This document shows, piece by piece, positions 43,198-52,095 of a DNA stretch of 64,000 nucleotides. Below the pieces are notes generated by a model that searched no databases, was not told the origin of the DNA, and was given only the letters and a program-made list of their open reading frames with translations. Location of the stretch: contig CAVURM010000001.1 in assembly GCA_963743875.1 (NCBI GenBank), forward strand, positions 1 to 64,000, in the 5' to 3' direction. Position numbers and translations under genes: made by a program. How positions within the stretch are numbered: the stretch's first letter is position 1; every line of letters begins with the position of its first letter. Source of the stretch: RHKX01 sp963743875. Lineage in GTDB: Bacteria; Actinomycetota; Thermoleophilia; Solirubrobacterales; 70-9.

Positions 43198-43893
43198 ATG
43201 TGCGGGCGCTTCACGCTGACCAACCCGAGCCCGAGGCGGCTCGCCTCGAGGTTCGACCTCGACGGCTCGTTCGAGATCGACGATCGGCCCCGCTTCAACA
43301 TCGCCCCCACGGATCCGGTGATCGCAATCCGGCGACGCGAGGAGGCGGCGGGCAACGAGATCGGCGTCCTGCGGTGGGGCCTCGTTCCCGGGGTCTGGGC
43401 TGAGCGGAAGGGTCAGCGTCCGCTGATCAACGCCAGGGCTGAGACGGTCGCCGTGCAGCCGGCGTTCAAGGAGTCCTTCGAACGGCGCCGGTGCCTGATC
43501 CCCGCCGATGGCTTCTACGAGTGGCGCAAGGATCCGGAGGGCAAGCGCCCGGTCTGGTTCAGCCTCTCCGACGAACCGGGCGGCGATCTCTTCGCCTTCG
43601 CCGGGATCTGGGCGCGGTTGGAGCGCGACGGCGCGGAGCCTCTGACGAGTTGCGCACTGATCACCTGCTCGCCGAACGCGACGGTCAGACCCGTGCACGA
43701 CCGGATGCCGGTCGTGCTGGACCGGGACGCCGAGGCGACATGGATCGATCCGGACGCGAGACAGGCCGATCTGATCGAGCTGTTGCGCCCGGCGCCGGAT
43801 GACGTCCTGACCTCGCGCGACGTCGGCGACGCGGTCAACAACAGCCGCGAGGACGGCCCGCATCTGCTCGAGCCGCCGCTCCAACTCTTCTGA
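43198..43893 (+). CDS. SOS response-associated peptidase family (SRAP/HMCES/YedK)
   Basis: 231 residues. Forms a covalent crosslink with abasic sites in single-stranded DNA and protects them. MCGRFT at the start gives the catalytic Cys2 exposed after Met removal. Other active-site residues are NIAPTDP, LINARAET (Asn), CLIPADGFYEW (Glu) and VHDRMPVVL (His). All expected catalytic residues are present, so it should be active. Single gene; the ATG at 43198 is the only start compatible with Cys2. Confidence 0.95.
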   Translation: MCGRFTLTNPSPRRLASRFDLDGSFEIDDRPRFNIAPTDPVIAIRRREEAAGNEIGVLRWGLVPGVWAERKGQRPLINARAETVAVQPAFKESFERRRCLIPADGFYEWRKDPEGKRPVWFSLSDEPGGDLFAFAGIWARLERDGAEPLTSCALITCSPNATVRPVHDRMPVVLDRDAEATWIDPDARQADLIELLRPAPDDVLTSRDVGDAVNNSREDGPHLLEPPLQLF

Positions 43894-43948
43894 ACGCTCC
43901 GATGATGCACGGCCGAGCAGGGCAGAGGCCTGCGGCTCGCGCGGCTGC

Positions 43949-44590
43949 CTAGATGGCCGGGTTGGGCTCGGCGCCGTCGGCCCAGTCGTCGGTATCGTCG
44001 TTGACCATGGTGGCCGTGGGGCCGAGTGGTTCCGTGGGCGCGGCCGGCTCCGGGTGGCGGCGCCCCGGGACCGTCGTGCCGGCGTCGTCGGGAGGTGGTG
44101 CAGCCGGCGGGGTGCCGCCACCGATCGGGCGCTCCTCCTCGATGCTCCACGCCTGGTTGAAGCCGACCATCGCAACGACGACAAGCAGGAACTGGACCGG
44201 GATGACGATGACCGTCAGCAGGCCGAGCAGGTCCTCGGGAAGTGCCGGTGATTCGAGGCCGGGCTTGTCGCGGGCGAACCAACCGCCGGCCGCGACCGCG
44301 GCGAAGATGATCATGATCACGGCGAGCGCCGCGGCCACGGGGAGCACACCGCGGTTCCAGCGCATCACGAGGTAGGCGAAGAGGACGTAGAGGAGGGCCC
44401 AGCCGATGGTCATCAGCCCGACGGTGGTGCTCTGCAGTCGCTCCCAGCCGCCGAGGGTGATGATCACAAGCAGGGCGGCGGAGATCAGCAGGACGAACGC
44501 GATGATCGCCTTCGTCGTCTTCGACTCCGGCTTCTCCCTGTTCGGCCGCCAGAGTTCATAGCCCTCCCGCGCCTGCAGAACCTGTTGCAT
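43949..44590 (-). CDS. Hypothetical polytopic membrane protein
   Basis: 213 residues from ATG 44590 (a longer start at 44623 adds eleven). Four membrane helices: IIAFVLLISAALLVIITLG, GLMTIGWALLYVLFAYLV, LPVAAALAVIMIIFAAVAAGG and LLTVIVIPVQFLLVVVAMV. A long Pro/Gly/Thr-rich, acidic C-terminal tail (TPPAAPPPDDAGTT..DDWADGAEP) extends into the cytoplasm or outside. No known family. It ends convergent to the SRAP gene. Confidence 0.55.
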   Translation of the reverse strand: MQQVLQAREGYELWRPNREKPESKTTKAIIAFVLLISAALLVIITLGGWERLQSTTVGLMTIGWALLYVLFAYLVMRWNRGVLPVAAALAVIMIIFAAVAAGGWFARDKPGLESPALPEDLLGLLTVIVIPVQFLLVVVAMVGFNQAWSIEEERPIGGGTPPAAPPPDDAGTTVPGRRHPEPAAPTEPLGPTATMVNDDTDDWADGAEPNPAI

Positions 44591-44660
44591 CGGCAGCAAG
44601 CATATGAAGTTCCGCGGTCGCACGCAGCGGGTGTGCGTCTCGACCTAGACTGCTGCTGCG

Positions 44661-44744
44661 GCGGGCGTGGTGAAATTGGTAGACACGCCGGCTTTAGGTG
44701 CCGGTGCTCGCAAGAGCTTGGGGGTTCGAGTCCCTCCGCCCGCA
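44661..44744 (+). tRNA. tRNA-Leu (TAG)
   Basis: 84 nt class II tRNA. Acceptor GCGGGCG / CGCCCGC with discriminator A, anticodon loop TTTAGGT with TAG, variable arm TGCTCGCAAGAGCTT, T-arm GGGGG TTCGAGT CCCTC. The stop codon of the convergent minus-strand gene begins at the very next base, 44745. Confidence 0.96.
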
Positions 44745-45508
44745 TCACTCCTTCGGACCGACGAATCGATCCAGGATCGCGACGCTCTCGTGGTGCGAGA
44801 CGGAGATGTTCCGAGGGTTCGACTGCGTCCAGCGAATGCCCAGTAGCTCACAGTGCTCGCAGAAAATCCCGCGGATGTCAGCCGAGAGGTTGGTGAAGAA
44901 GTAGCGGGGGTAGGAGTACTCGGCAACCGCCCGCTCGGTAGTTTCGTCTTGAACCGGTTGATGCACCGCGAACCGTCCGAATGAATCAGGCCACGAAGCA
45001 AAGCCTCCGGTTCCCGATGCGTGATTTTGGCCTGCCAGTCCTCGAGGACGATCGGCCGCAGGTGCTTCTTGCCCGGCCCATGCTGCGGAAATGCGAGTGG
45101 CCAAAGGGGGGAGGAGGCGAGGACAACGATCAGACGCTCACCCTTCACCCTGTTCTTACAGACGTTGGTTCCTGGATCGCAAGCTGTTACTGCTGAAGCA
45201 ATCTCGCCGATGATCCGCGGGTACTTGGAGTCGCAGCTGAATCCAAGTCGCCAAGCCGCCGGTCCCGTGCTCCACAGGTGACCGTCGCCGAGGTATTGGC
45301 CGAGTAGATACGAACAGGCGCCCTCTGATCCAGGTACAAATTCGCTCGGGACCGGTCGAAACGACCGTGGCGGCACCTCCCGCCGGCGCCAATTGGTGAC
45401 TGTGCTTAGCGGGAACCCGGTCGCACGAGAAATCGTACGGTCACTCAGACCCTGCGCGCATAGGCCTTTGACCCGTCTGAAGTCGTCTGGCGAGTATCGT
45501 CGGTACAC
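44745..45508 (-). CDS. HTH plus LAGLIDADG-like protein beside tRNA-Leu (one frame break)
   Basis: About 253 residues from GTG 45508. The N-terminal helix-turn-helix is SPDDFRRVKGLCAQGLSDRTISRATGFPLSTVTNWRRR. The core has YLLGQYLGDGHLW, which carries a LAGLIDADG-type helix with the acidic GDG, and a second similar helix ALLRGLIHSDGSR. One missing base near 44925 breaks the frame; the protein resumes AEYSYPRYFFTNLSADIRGIF and ends VAILDRFVGPKE. It is a candidate DNA-binding regulator or retired homing endonuclease. It directly abuts tRNA-Leu(TAG). Neither an intron nor an intein was seen. Confidence 0.65.
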
Positions 45509-45573
45509 GAACAGATGTTCGTGTAGGTTTCGGACGGAACGTTCGGTCCCTCATCGGTACGCTTCGCGCCCGC

Positions 45574-45645
45574 GGGGCAGTGGCGCAACGGTACCGCAGC
45601 GGCCTCCAAAGCCGAAGATTCCAGGTTCGAATCCTGGCTGCCCCG
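45574..45645 (+). tRNA. tRNA-Trp (CCA)
   Basis: 72 nt. Acceptor GGGGCAG / CTGCCCC with discriminator G (the tRNA-Trp identity element), anticodon loop CTCCAAA with CCA, T-arm CCAGG TTCGAAT CCTGG. The next gene starts one base beyond the tRNA end. Confidence 0.95.
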
Positions 45646-45646
45646 T

Positions 45647-46576
45647 TTGAAACCCAATCGCGTACTTGCGCTGTTGCAGAACGCGATCAGCGGACTTGCC
45701 CGGCACCACGGCACGCAGTCGGCGGCGAGCATGGCCTACTACGCGCTGTTCTCGATCTTCCCGACCGCAATCGTGCTGACGGCGATCCTCGGGTTGGTGC
45801 TCGACTCGGCGACGGTTCGCACCGACGTCGTCGACTTCCTCCTCGACTCGTTGCCGCTGAGTGACGATCCGCAGGCCCGCGCCGACCTCGAGGATCTGGT
45901 CGTCGGGGTCACCCGTCACTCGGGGGCGGTGGGGATCTTCGGCGCAGTCGCCCTGCTGATCTCGGCGAGCGCGCTCGTCAGCGCGACCCGGAACTCGATC
46001 GACACGATCTTCGGCGGGGAGGTGACCCGGGGCGCACTCCGCGGTAAGGCACTCGACGTGCTCCTCGTGCTCGGAATCGGCCTGCTGTTCATCCTGTCAT
46101 TCGCCGCGACGCTGGTGTCTCAATTCGATCTCGGCTCCGGAAGTGGGGCGATCGACGCAATCGAGACGATCCTCTCAGCCGGTGGGATCCTCCTGCCGCT
46201 GGTGCTCGGGGCGATTGTCTTCGCGGTCGCCTACACGGTGCTGCCGGTCGAGCGGCAGCAGCTCCGCGATGTCTGGCCCGGCGTTGCCTTCGCGGTCGTC
46301 GGCTACGAGATCCTGAAGTTCGGCTTCTCCCTCTACCTCGACAACTTCGCCAACTACGATGCGATCTACGGCTCCCTCGGCGCGGTCATGGCGTTCATGT
46401 TCTTCGTCTACCTGGCGTCGGTCGTGTTCCTGCTCGGGGCCGAGATCGCCTACCTCTGGCCTCGGGTCCGCCGCGGGGACTTCGATCCGAGCGGCGACGA
46501 CGAGGGAAAGACCCTCAAAGAGCAGGTCTGGGAATTCGCCCGCAGCTTGTTCAAGCGCAACCCGGCGGATCGCTGA
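45647..46576 (+). CDS. YihY/BrkB-family membrane protein
   Basis: 309 residues, six helices. The N-terminal signature is QSAASMAYYALFSIFPTAIVLTAILGLV, and FAVVGYEILKFGFSLYLDNFANYDAIYGSLGAVMAFMFFVYLASVVFLLGAEIAY is the strongly conserved C-terminal block. The biological role of the family is still debated. The start appears to be TTG 45647, only one base after tRNA-Trp, with no room for a Shine-Dalgarno site. Translation may therefore begin leaderless after tRNA 3' processing, or at TTG 45674. The cytoplasmic tail is basic. Confidence 0.88.
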   Translation: MKPNRVLALLQNAISGLARHHGTQSAASMAYYALFSIFPTAIVLTAILGLVLDSATVRTDVVDFLLDSLPLSDDPQARADLEDLVVGVTRHSGAVGIFGAVALLISASALVSATRNSIDTIFGGEVTRGALRGKALDVLLVLGIGLLFILSFAATLVSQFDLGSGSGAIDAIETILSAGGILLPLVLGAIVFAVAYTVLPVERQQLRDVWPGVAFAVVGYEILKFGFSLYLDNFANYDAIYGSLGAVMAFMFFVYLASVVFLLGAEIAYLWPRVRRGDFDPSGDDEGKTLKEQVWEFARSLFKRNPADR

Positions 46577-46665
46577 TCACGCCCTCGGACTTGGGTTGAC
46601 TACGACTCGGGTCCAGTTCCCCGGCCGAGGCTTGACTTCGAAGCCTGCGGGGTCGAAGGCAGGGT

Positions 46666-47235
46666 ATGTCGACCGTCCTGAGCGCGAGATTGATCGCGGT
46701 CGGCCTCGCGCTTGCGATGCTGATGTTCCTGCTTGCCGCGGCCTCTCCCACCGAGGCAGGGGCCGCAGAGTGTCGCGGTGCCGATGCGACGCCGGCAAAA
46801 CTGAAACAGCGTGAGGCGGCCAAGGCAGTCCTCTGCCTCGTCAACAAGGAGCGGCGAGCTCGAGGCCTCGGTCCGCTCCATCGGCAGGGCGAACAGAGCG
46901 AGGCAGCCGTCAAGCACACCAAGGTGATGATCCGGGATCGCTGCTTCTCTCACCAATGCCCAGGTGAGAGCGACCTGGTTGGTCGCCTCGTGCGAGCCGA
47001 TTACCTGCCCTGCAATTGCTCCTGGGGGATCGGGGAGAACATTGCATACGGCAGTCGCACGCTCGGCTCACCCAGCAGGGTTGTTGACGCCTGGATGAAC
47101 AGCTCCGACCACCGGGCAAACATTCTCAGCCGCAACTACCAGCACATCGGGATCGGAGTCGCATGGGGTACTCCTTCCGGCGGGCGCGAACGCGCATCCG
47201 CCACCTACACCGCCGACTTCGGCTACAGGCGCTAG
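46666..47235 (+). CDS. Secreted CAP-domain (SCP/PR-1-like) protein
   Basis: 189 residues with a signal peptide (LIAVGLALAMLMFLLAAASPTEAGA). CAP landmarks: VLCLVNKERRARGLGPL, the HTKVMIRDRCFSHQCPGES segment, CSWGIGENIAYG, and AWMNSSDHRANILSRNYQHIGIGVAW. CAP proteins in bacteria are extracellular with poorly known functions (lipid binding or proteolysis have been proposed). A second, similar CAP gene lies 1.3 kb downstream beyond an MFS gene. Start ATG 46666. Confidence 0.88.
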   Translation: MSTVLSARLIAVGLALAMLMFLLAAASPTEAGAAECRGADATPAKLKQREAAKAVLCLVNKERRARGLGPLHRQGEQSEAAVKHTKVMIRDRCFSHQCPGESDLVGRLVRADYLPCNCSWGIGENIAYGSRTLGSPSRVVDAWMNSSDHRANILSRNYQHIGIGVAWGTPSGGRERASATYTADFGYRR

Positions 47236-47253
47236 CCCCATTACCGTGGGCGG

Positions 47254-48441
47254 ATGCCCACGCCCACACCCATCTCGGAGCGGTCGCGCCGCGCCACGCT
47301 GACGGTCGCGATCTCTGCGATCGCGCTGGAGACCGCCTTGCTCGGGATGGTCGCCCCGCTTCTGCCCGAGATCGAGCGGCGAACCGGTGCGGGGGACGAG
47401 GCGCTGGCGCTGGCTCTGGCCGCCTACGCAATCCCAATCCTGATCATTTCGATCCCGGTCGGTCGACTGGCCGACCGGATCGGCCGCCGCCCCCTGTTGC
47501 TCGGCGGCCTCATGCTGACCGGGCTCGGTTCCATCCTGATTCCACTCTCCGAGGCGCTGCCCCCGTTGCTGATCGGTCGCGCCGTCCAGGGCATCGGCTC
47601 CACGCTGAGTTGGGTCGCGGCGCTCGCGCTCGTCTCCGATCTCGCTCGCCCCGGGCGTAAGGGCGAGGCGATCGGCTTCGCGCTCGCCGCCAACAGCATT
47701 GGGGCCATCGGCGGCCCGGCGCTTGGCGGGATCGCCGGTGGTGCCATTTCCTTCGAAGCGCCGTTCCTGCTCGTAACCTGCTTCGCCGCAGTGATCTTCG
47801 TCGCTGGGTTTCTCGTACTCCCGAGGTCGACCCGATCAACGGAGCCGGTCGCGAGGGTCAGCCTCCGCGGGTCGCTTCTGCGGAGAGGCGCGGCCATGCC
47901 GGCGACCGTTGCCGTTGTCGGCGCGGCCCTGCTGGGACTGATCGATTTCGTCGTCCCGCTCGATCTCGACCGGCGCCTCGGCACGACCGCCACCACCATC
48001 GGAGTCCTGTTCGCGGTGATCGCCCTGGTGGACGGGGCGATCTCACCAATTGCTGGAGCGGCCAGCGACCGCCTCGGTCGACGCCGTGTGGCGTTCGCCG
48101 GGACGTGTGTCACGGCAGTATCGGGGGTGTTGCTCGCGGTTCTCGGCGGGCTCGCCGGCGCGGCCGGGGCCCTCGCGCTCCTCGCCGTCGGCCTGGGAAT
48201 CACATTCGCGGCTGCGATCCCGTGGCTTGACGAGACCTTCGGAGAGGTCGACCGCGGCCTCGCCTACGGCGGCCTCAACCTCATCTACGCACTCGGATAC
48301 ACGATCGGCCCCCTCGTGGGGGGGTGGCTGCTGGCCAACGTAGGCGCCGATTCCGCCTACGTGCTGATCGCCGTGGTTCCAGCCGGGCTGGCCGCTACTC
48401 TCGCGGCCTCATGGGCGTCGGCGCGAGGGCGAGGAATGTGA
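47254..48441 (+). CDS. Major facilitator superfamily transporter
   Basis: 395 residues, twelve predicted helices. Motif A between helices 2 and 3 is GRLADRIGRRPLLLGG. Helix 4 carries GRAVQGIGSTL, close to the drug:H+ antiporter motif B, and helix 5 contains SIGAIGGPALGG, close to motif C. A drug-exporter role is therefore probable, the substrate unknown. It starts 18 bp after the first CAP gene on the same strand and could share its promoter. Confidence 0.85.
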   Translation: MPTPTPISERSRRATLTVAISAIALETALLGMVAPLLPEIERRTGAGDEALALALAAYAIPILIISIPVGRLADRIGRRPLLLGGLMLTGLGSILIPLSEALPPLLIGRAVQGIGSTLSWVAALALVSDLARPGRKGEAIGFALAANSIGAIGGPALGGIAGGAISFEAPFLLVTCFAAVIFVAGFLVLPRSTRSTEPVARVSLRGSLLRRGAAMPATVAVVGAALLGLIDFVVPLDLDRRLGTTATTIGVLFAVIALVDGAISPIAGAASDRLGRRRVAFAGTCVTAVSGVLLAVLGGLAGAAGALALLAVGLGITFAAAIPWLDETFGEVDRGLAYGGLNLIYALGYTIGPLVGGWLLANVGADSAYVLIAVVPAGLAATLAASWASARGRGM

Positions 48442-48512
48442 GCAGACGTTACGCCCGTCCTTAGAGTCTGCTAGTACTTCTCAATCGCCGACGTCGAATA
48501 AGAGCCACGAAG

Positions 48513-49088
48513 ATGAGCCTGAACCGAACCCGACACCCGATTGCAGTCCCGCTCGCGGTGATTGCCCTTGCCATCCTCGCCTTCGGCGGATGGTCGGCCT
48601 CGACCCCCGAATCGGCGCTGGCCGCCGGCTGCCCGGGGGCCGACAAGGGGCCCCGAAAGATCTCGAGCAAGAAGGCAGCCGAACTGGTGGTCTGTCTTGT
48701 CAACAAGCAGCGGTCGAAGCGTGGGATGTCCAAGCTCAGCTACAACCGGGAACTCGCCGGAGCCGCACGAAGCCACTCCAAGCAGATGCAGAAAACCGAT
48801 TGCTTCGACCACATCTGCCCGGGGGAAGCGGCGCTGGCCGGTCGCTACCAACGCTCCGACTACCTGCCCTGCAGCTGTAGCTGGGGAATCGGGGAGAACA
48901 TAGCCTGGGGCTCTGGCGGCAAGGGATCTCCGCGCTGGATCGTCAAGGCATGGATGGGGAGCTCCATGCATCGGGCAAACATCCTCGGCTCATACGAGCA
49001 CGCAGCGGCAGGGGTGCGATGGGGCTCCCCACAGCACCGCAGTGCCCACGCCGGTACCTACACGCTCGACTTCGGCTACAAGCGCTGA
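48513..49088 (+). CDS. Secreted CAP-domain (SCP/PR-1-like) protein
   Basis: 191 residues, signal peptide AVPLAVIALAILAFGGWSAS. Same domain order as the CAP gene at 46666: VVCLVNKQRSKRGMSKL, SKQMQKTDCFDHICPGEA, CSCSWGIGENIAWG, AWMGSSMHRANILGSYEHAAAGVRW. The two proteins are clearly paralogues, mature parts similar along their length, separated by the MFS gene; a local duplication followed by insertion or rearrangement is likely. Start ATG 48513. Confidence 0.88.
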   Translation: MSLNRTRHPIAVPLAVIALAILAFGGWSASTPESALAAGCPGADKGPRKISSKKAAELVVCLVNKQRSKRGMSKLSYNRELAGAARSHSKQMQKTDCFDHICPGEAALAGRYQRSDYLPCSCSWGIGENIAWGSGGKGSPRWIVKAWMGSSMHRANILGSYEHAAAGVRWGSPQHRSAHAGTYTLDFGYKR

Positions 49089-49221
49089 AGAGTCACGTCC
49101 GCCCTGTAGCTCCCGCGAGATGACGCGAACGTCCCGTGGGAGGCCGGCTCCGCCACCTCGAGTAATCCGACGGCCGAACGTCGCTTCCGGCAAACTGTTC
49201 GGGTCCGCTTTGGCGGACCGT

Positions 49222-49292
49222 GCGGCGGTAGCTCAACGGTAGAGCCTCAGCCTTCCAAGCTGATGACGCGAGTTCGATTCTCGTCCGCCGCT
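49222..49292 (+). tRNA. tRNA-Gly (TCC)
   Basis: 71 nt. Acceptor GCGGCGG / CCGCCGC, discriminator T, anticodon loop CTTCCAA with TCC, T-arm CGAG TTCGATT CTCG. Confidence 0.94.
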
Positions 49293-49342
49293 TTACGCCT
49301 GACGGCGTCAGCGACTCCAGTGCGCCATCATGCTCGGACGCA

Positions 49343-49416
49343 CGGGGCGTGGCGCAGCTTGGTAGCGCATTCGACTGGGGGTCGAAAGGTCGCTGGTTCA
49401 AATCCAGTCGCCCCGA
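49343..49416 (+). tRNA. tRNA-Pro (GGG), insertion target
   Basis: 74 nt. Acceptor CGGGGCG / CGCCCCG with discriminator A; anticodon stem-loop TTCGA CTGGGGG TCGAA gives anticodon GGG; T-arm GCTGG TTCAAAT CCAGT. The last 46 nt plus one flanking base (49371-49417) recur downstream at 53427, 54266 and, diverged, at 57830. This marks it as the attachment target for accessory DNA. Confidence 0.96.
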
Positions 49417-49442
49417 TTTAGAGACCAAGTGTCCCCGCCGTC

Positions 49443-49479
49443 CCGCGCCCCGAATCGTTCTGCCTCGCATGGGGCGCGG
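49443..49479. repeat. Perfect 9-bp inverted repeat after tRNA-Pro
   Basis: CCGCGCCCC (49443-49451) and GGGGCGCGG (49471-49479), spacer 19 bp, starting 26 bp after tRNA-Pro(GGG). It may terminate the tRNA transcript or belong to the left end of the inserted DNA. Nothing else was recognised in 49480-49660. Confidence 0.5.
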
Positions 49480-49682
49480 CACTTCTACCATCTACGCCGA
49501 AGCGAACGCCGAGCCTTCGGGTCACCTCCACGGAGTGCGCCGTTTGCGTGCGGGTTCCGTCGATCTCGTGTCGCCATAAGCTCAAGAACTGCGCGACAAC
49601 CCAGACGCGATTCGGGCCAATGGACTAACCGGGGGTATCCTCGCGGCGGGCTCACCTGAGTTTGCCGAGGAAGGAGAAGAAG

Positions 49683-51413
49683 ATGGCGGAAGCGCCGCGC
49701 CTGGCTCCGAGGCCCGCTGTCCTCTGGGCGATCGGGATCGCTGGGCTCGCCTCGGCCGGGGTCACGATGTGGCTGGCGTTAAATAGCCAGCGCACCGATC
49801 CAGGGCTGGAGGGCGCCCTGTCCGTCTGGATCTCGCTTCCCTACATCGTCGGCGGGCTGATCGCCTGGTGGAGGAGGCCCGACAGCCGCTTCGGGCCGTT
49901 GATGCTTGTTGCTGGATGGACGGCATTTGTCACCACGGGCTCCTACTCGACGAACGACGTCGCGTTCACGATCGGCCAGATCTTCGACCTGCTTCCGATA
50001 GCGATGTTCCTCCACGTCTTCCTTGCCTATCCGACCGGGCGGCTGCAAAGCGCGCTCGAGCGCTTTGTTGTGGTCGCCGCGTACGCGATCTCGATCGGGC
50101 TCCAGATCCCGAAGTTGATGCTGGGCGGCTCGGGCCCGGACAACATGATCGAGGTCACCAGCCAGCCCGAAACGGCCGATTCGATCCAGAGGGTCGAGCT
50201 CTGGTTGCTGATCGCGCTGCTGGCGGCCGGAGTGGTGCTGCTCCTGGCGCGCAGGCAGCAAAGCGCCCGGCCCTCGCGTCGGCCGACCGCGCTGCTGGTC
50301 GACTCCTACGTGGTGGCGCTGGCGTTGCTCGCGCTGTTGCTCCTCGCTGGCCTCAACCAATGGCCCTCGCTCGAAACGATCCACCGGATCGCGTTCATCT
50401 CCCTCGGGATCGCACCTGCCCTGTTCCTCACAGGGCTGCTCTCGGCACGTCTGGCTCGCTCGGATGTGGCCGATCTGTTCGTCGAGCTGAGCGCTAACCC
50501 GGCGCCCGCCGACCTACGCGACGCATTCGCCCGGGCGCTCCGCGATCCCAGCCTCATCCTCGCGTATTGGCTGCCGGACCGGGGCGAATGGGCGGACGCG
50601 GGAGGGCGGTATGTCGAGGTCCCCAGCCCAGACTCGGGCCGGTCAACCACCATGATCAAGACCGACGGCGAGCCGGTCGCGGCTCTGCTGCACGAGGCCG
50701 CTCTGGAGGACGAGCGCGAGCTGCTTGACTCTGTCGGAGCCGCCGGTGCAATCGCGCTGGAGAACGCCCGGCTCCAAGCCGAGCTGCGGGCTCGGATCAC
50801 CGATCTGAGCGAGTCACGCGGTCGGGTGATCGAGGCGGAGCAGAGCGCGAGGCGCCGGCTGGAGCGCGACCTCCACGACGGAGCACAGCAGCGACTGATC
50901 TCGATCTCGCTCGAGCTCGGCCAGATCGCGGCTGAATCCGACGCCGCGACATCCGCCCGCCTGGACGAGACGCGGCAGGAGGTGGCTCGTTCGCTGGAGG
51001 AGCTGCGGGACCTCGCCCGCGGCCTTCACCCCTCCGTGGTTTCACAGCACGGGCTCACGGTGGCGCTCGAGTCGCTTGCGTCGCGCGCAGCTGTCCCAGT
51101 GGCGGTTTCCAGCGACCTCGACGGAACGCGGTTTCAAGGGTCGCTCGAGGTGGCTGCTTACTACGTCGTCGCCGAGAGCCTGGCCAACATCGGCAAGCAC
51201 GCGCACGCGAGCTCGGCATCGATCGGCGTCACTCGAGCCGGCGGCGACCTCGTGATCGTAGTCGCGGACGACGGCGTCGGCGGAGCGGATGCAGGCAGCG
51301 GATCGGGCCTGCGGGGACTAGCTGATCGGGTCGAGGCGCTAGACGGGATCCTGGAGGTGCGTGGCGGGGATTCCGGCGGCACGGTCGTCCAGGCACGGTT
51401 CCCCTACGAGTAG
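49683..51413 (+). CDS. NarL-type sensor histidine kinase
   Basis: 576 residues. The N-terminal part has about seven membrane helices (residues about 15-270), a short GAF-like stretch, then the HisKA_3 dimerisation helix with ARRRLERDLHDGAQQRLISISLELGQ, where the His of LHDG is phosphorylated. The ATPase domain has ESLANIGKHAHASSA (N box), VADDGVGGAD (D box) and GSGLRGLADRVEALDG (G box). A good Shine-Dalgarno site (AAGGAGAAG) precedes ATG 49683. It probably phosphorylates the response regulator at 51426 opposite it. First gene of the cargo behind tRNA-Pro. Confidence 0.92.
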   Translation: MAEAPRLAPRPAVLWAIGIAGLASAGVTMWLALNSQRTDPGLEGALSVWISLPYIVGGLIAWWRRPDSRFGPLMLVAGWTAFVTTGSYSTNDVAFTIGQIFDLLPIAMFLHVFLAYPTGRLQSALERFVVVAAYAISIGLQIPKLMLGGSGPDNMIEVTSQPETADSIQRVELWLLIALLAAGVVLLLARRQQSARPSRRPTALLVDSYVVALALLALLLLAGLNQWPSLETIHRIAFISLGIAPALFLTGLLSARLARSDVADLFVELSANPAPADLRDAFARALRDPSLILAYWLPDRGEWADAGGRYVEVPSPDSGRSTTMIKTDGEPVAALLHEAALEDERELLDSVGAAGAIALENARLQAELRARITDLSESRGRVIEAEQSARRRLERDLHDGAQQRLISISLELGQIAAESDAATSARLDETRQEVARSLEELRDLARGLHPSVVSQHGLTVALESLASRAAVPVAVSSDLDGTRFQGSLEVAAYYVVAESLANIGKHAHASSASIGVTRAGGDLVIVVADDGVGGADAGSGSGLRGLADRVEALDGILEVRGGDSGGTVVQARFPYE

Positions 51414-51425
51414 CCGCCGCCGGCG

Positions 51426-52070
51426 CTAGCCCTCCAGGAAGCGGAGCACCGCCAGCACCCGGCGGTGGTCCTCCGGAGTGGAGGTGAGGTCGAGCTTGCT
51501 GAAAATGCTGCCAACGTGCTTCTCCACCGCGCGGTCGGTGACCACCAGCCTCTCGGCGATCGCGGCGTTGGAGCGTCCCTCGGCCATTTGCTCCAGCACC
51601 TCTCGTTCGCGTGGACTTAAAACCGCGAGCGGATCATCGTGCCGGCGGCGGCCGAGTAGCCTCGAGACGACCTCGGGGTCGAGCGCCGAGCCGCCGTCGG
51701 CGACACGCCTAACCGCTTCGATGAAGGTGCCGAGGTCCCCAACCCGGTCCTTCAGCAGGTAGCCCAGCCCCTCGGCGTTGTCGGCGAACAGTTCGCTCGC
51801 GTTCGCCTCCTCGACGTCTTGGGAGAGGACGAGGACGCTCACCTCGGGCAGCTCCGATCGGATCTCCCGCGCGGCCCGCAGGCCTTCGTCGGTGTGGGTC
51901 GGAGGCATCCGCACGTCCACCAAGGCCAGGTCGGGCTCGTGCGCGCGGACCTTGCGCAGCAGGTCCTCGCCATCGCCGGCCTGGCCGACTACCTCGAATC
52001 CCGCCTCGGTTAGCAGTCTGGCCAGCCCCTCCCGCAAGAGGACCGAGTCGTCGGCGATCACAACCTTCAC
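51426..52070 (-). CDS. NarL/LuxR-family response regulator
   Basis: 214 residues from GTG 52070. Receiver domain: acidic pocket VVIADDSVLLREGL, phospho-acceptor Asp in LALVDVRMPP, and Lys in YLLKDRV. The LuxR HTH at the C-terminus is LSPREREVLEQMAEGRSNAAIAERLVVTDRAVEKHVGSIFSKLDL. It is encoded convergent to the kinase at 49683 and should be its partner. It likely controls genes in or near this cargo, but no shared binding site was found. Confidence 0.93.
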   Translation of the reverse strand: MKVVIADDSVLLREGLARLLTEAGFEVVGQAGDGEDLLRKVRAHEPDLALVDVRMPPTHTDEGLRAAREIRSELPEVSVLVLSQDVEEANASELFADNAEGLGYLLKDRVGDLGTFIEAVRRVADGGSALDPEVVSRLLGRRRHDDPLAVLSPREREVLEQMAEGRSNAAIAERLVVTDRAVEKHVGSIFSKLDLTSTPEDHRRVLAVLRFLEG

Positions 52071-52095
52071 GGCGGAGACGCTATTGCACGAAGTC

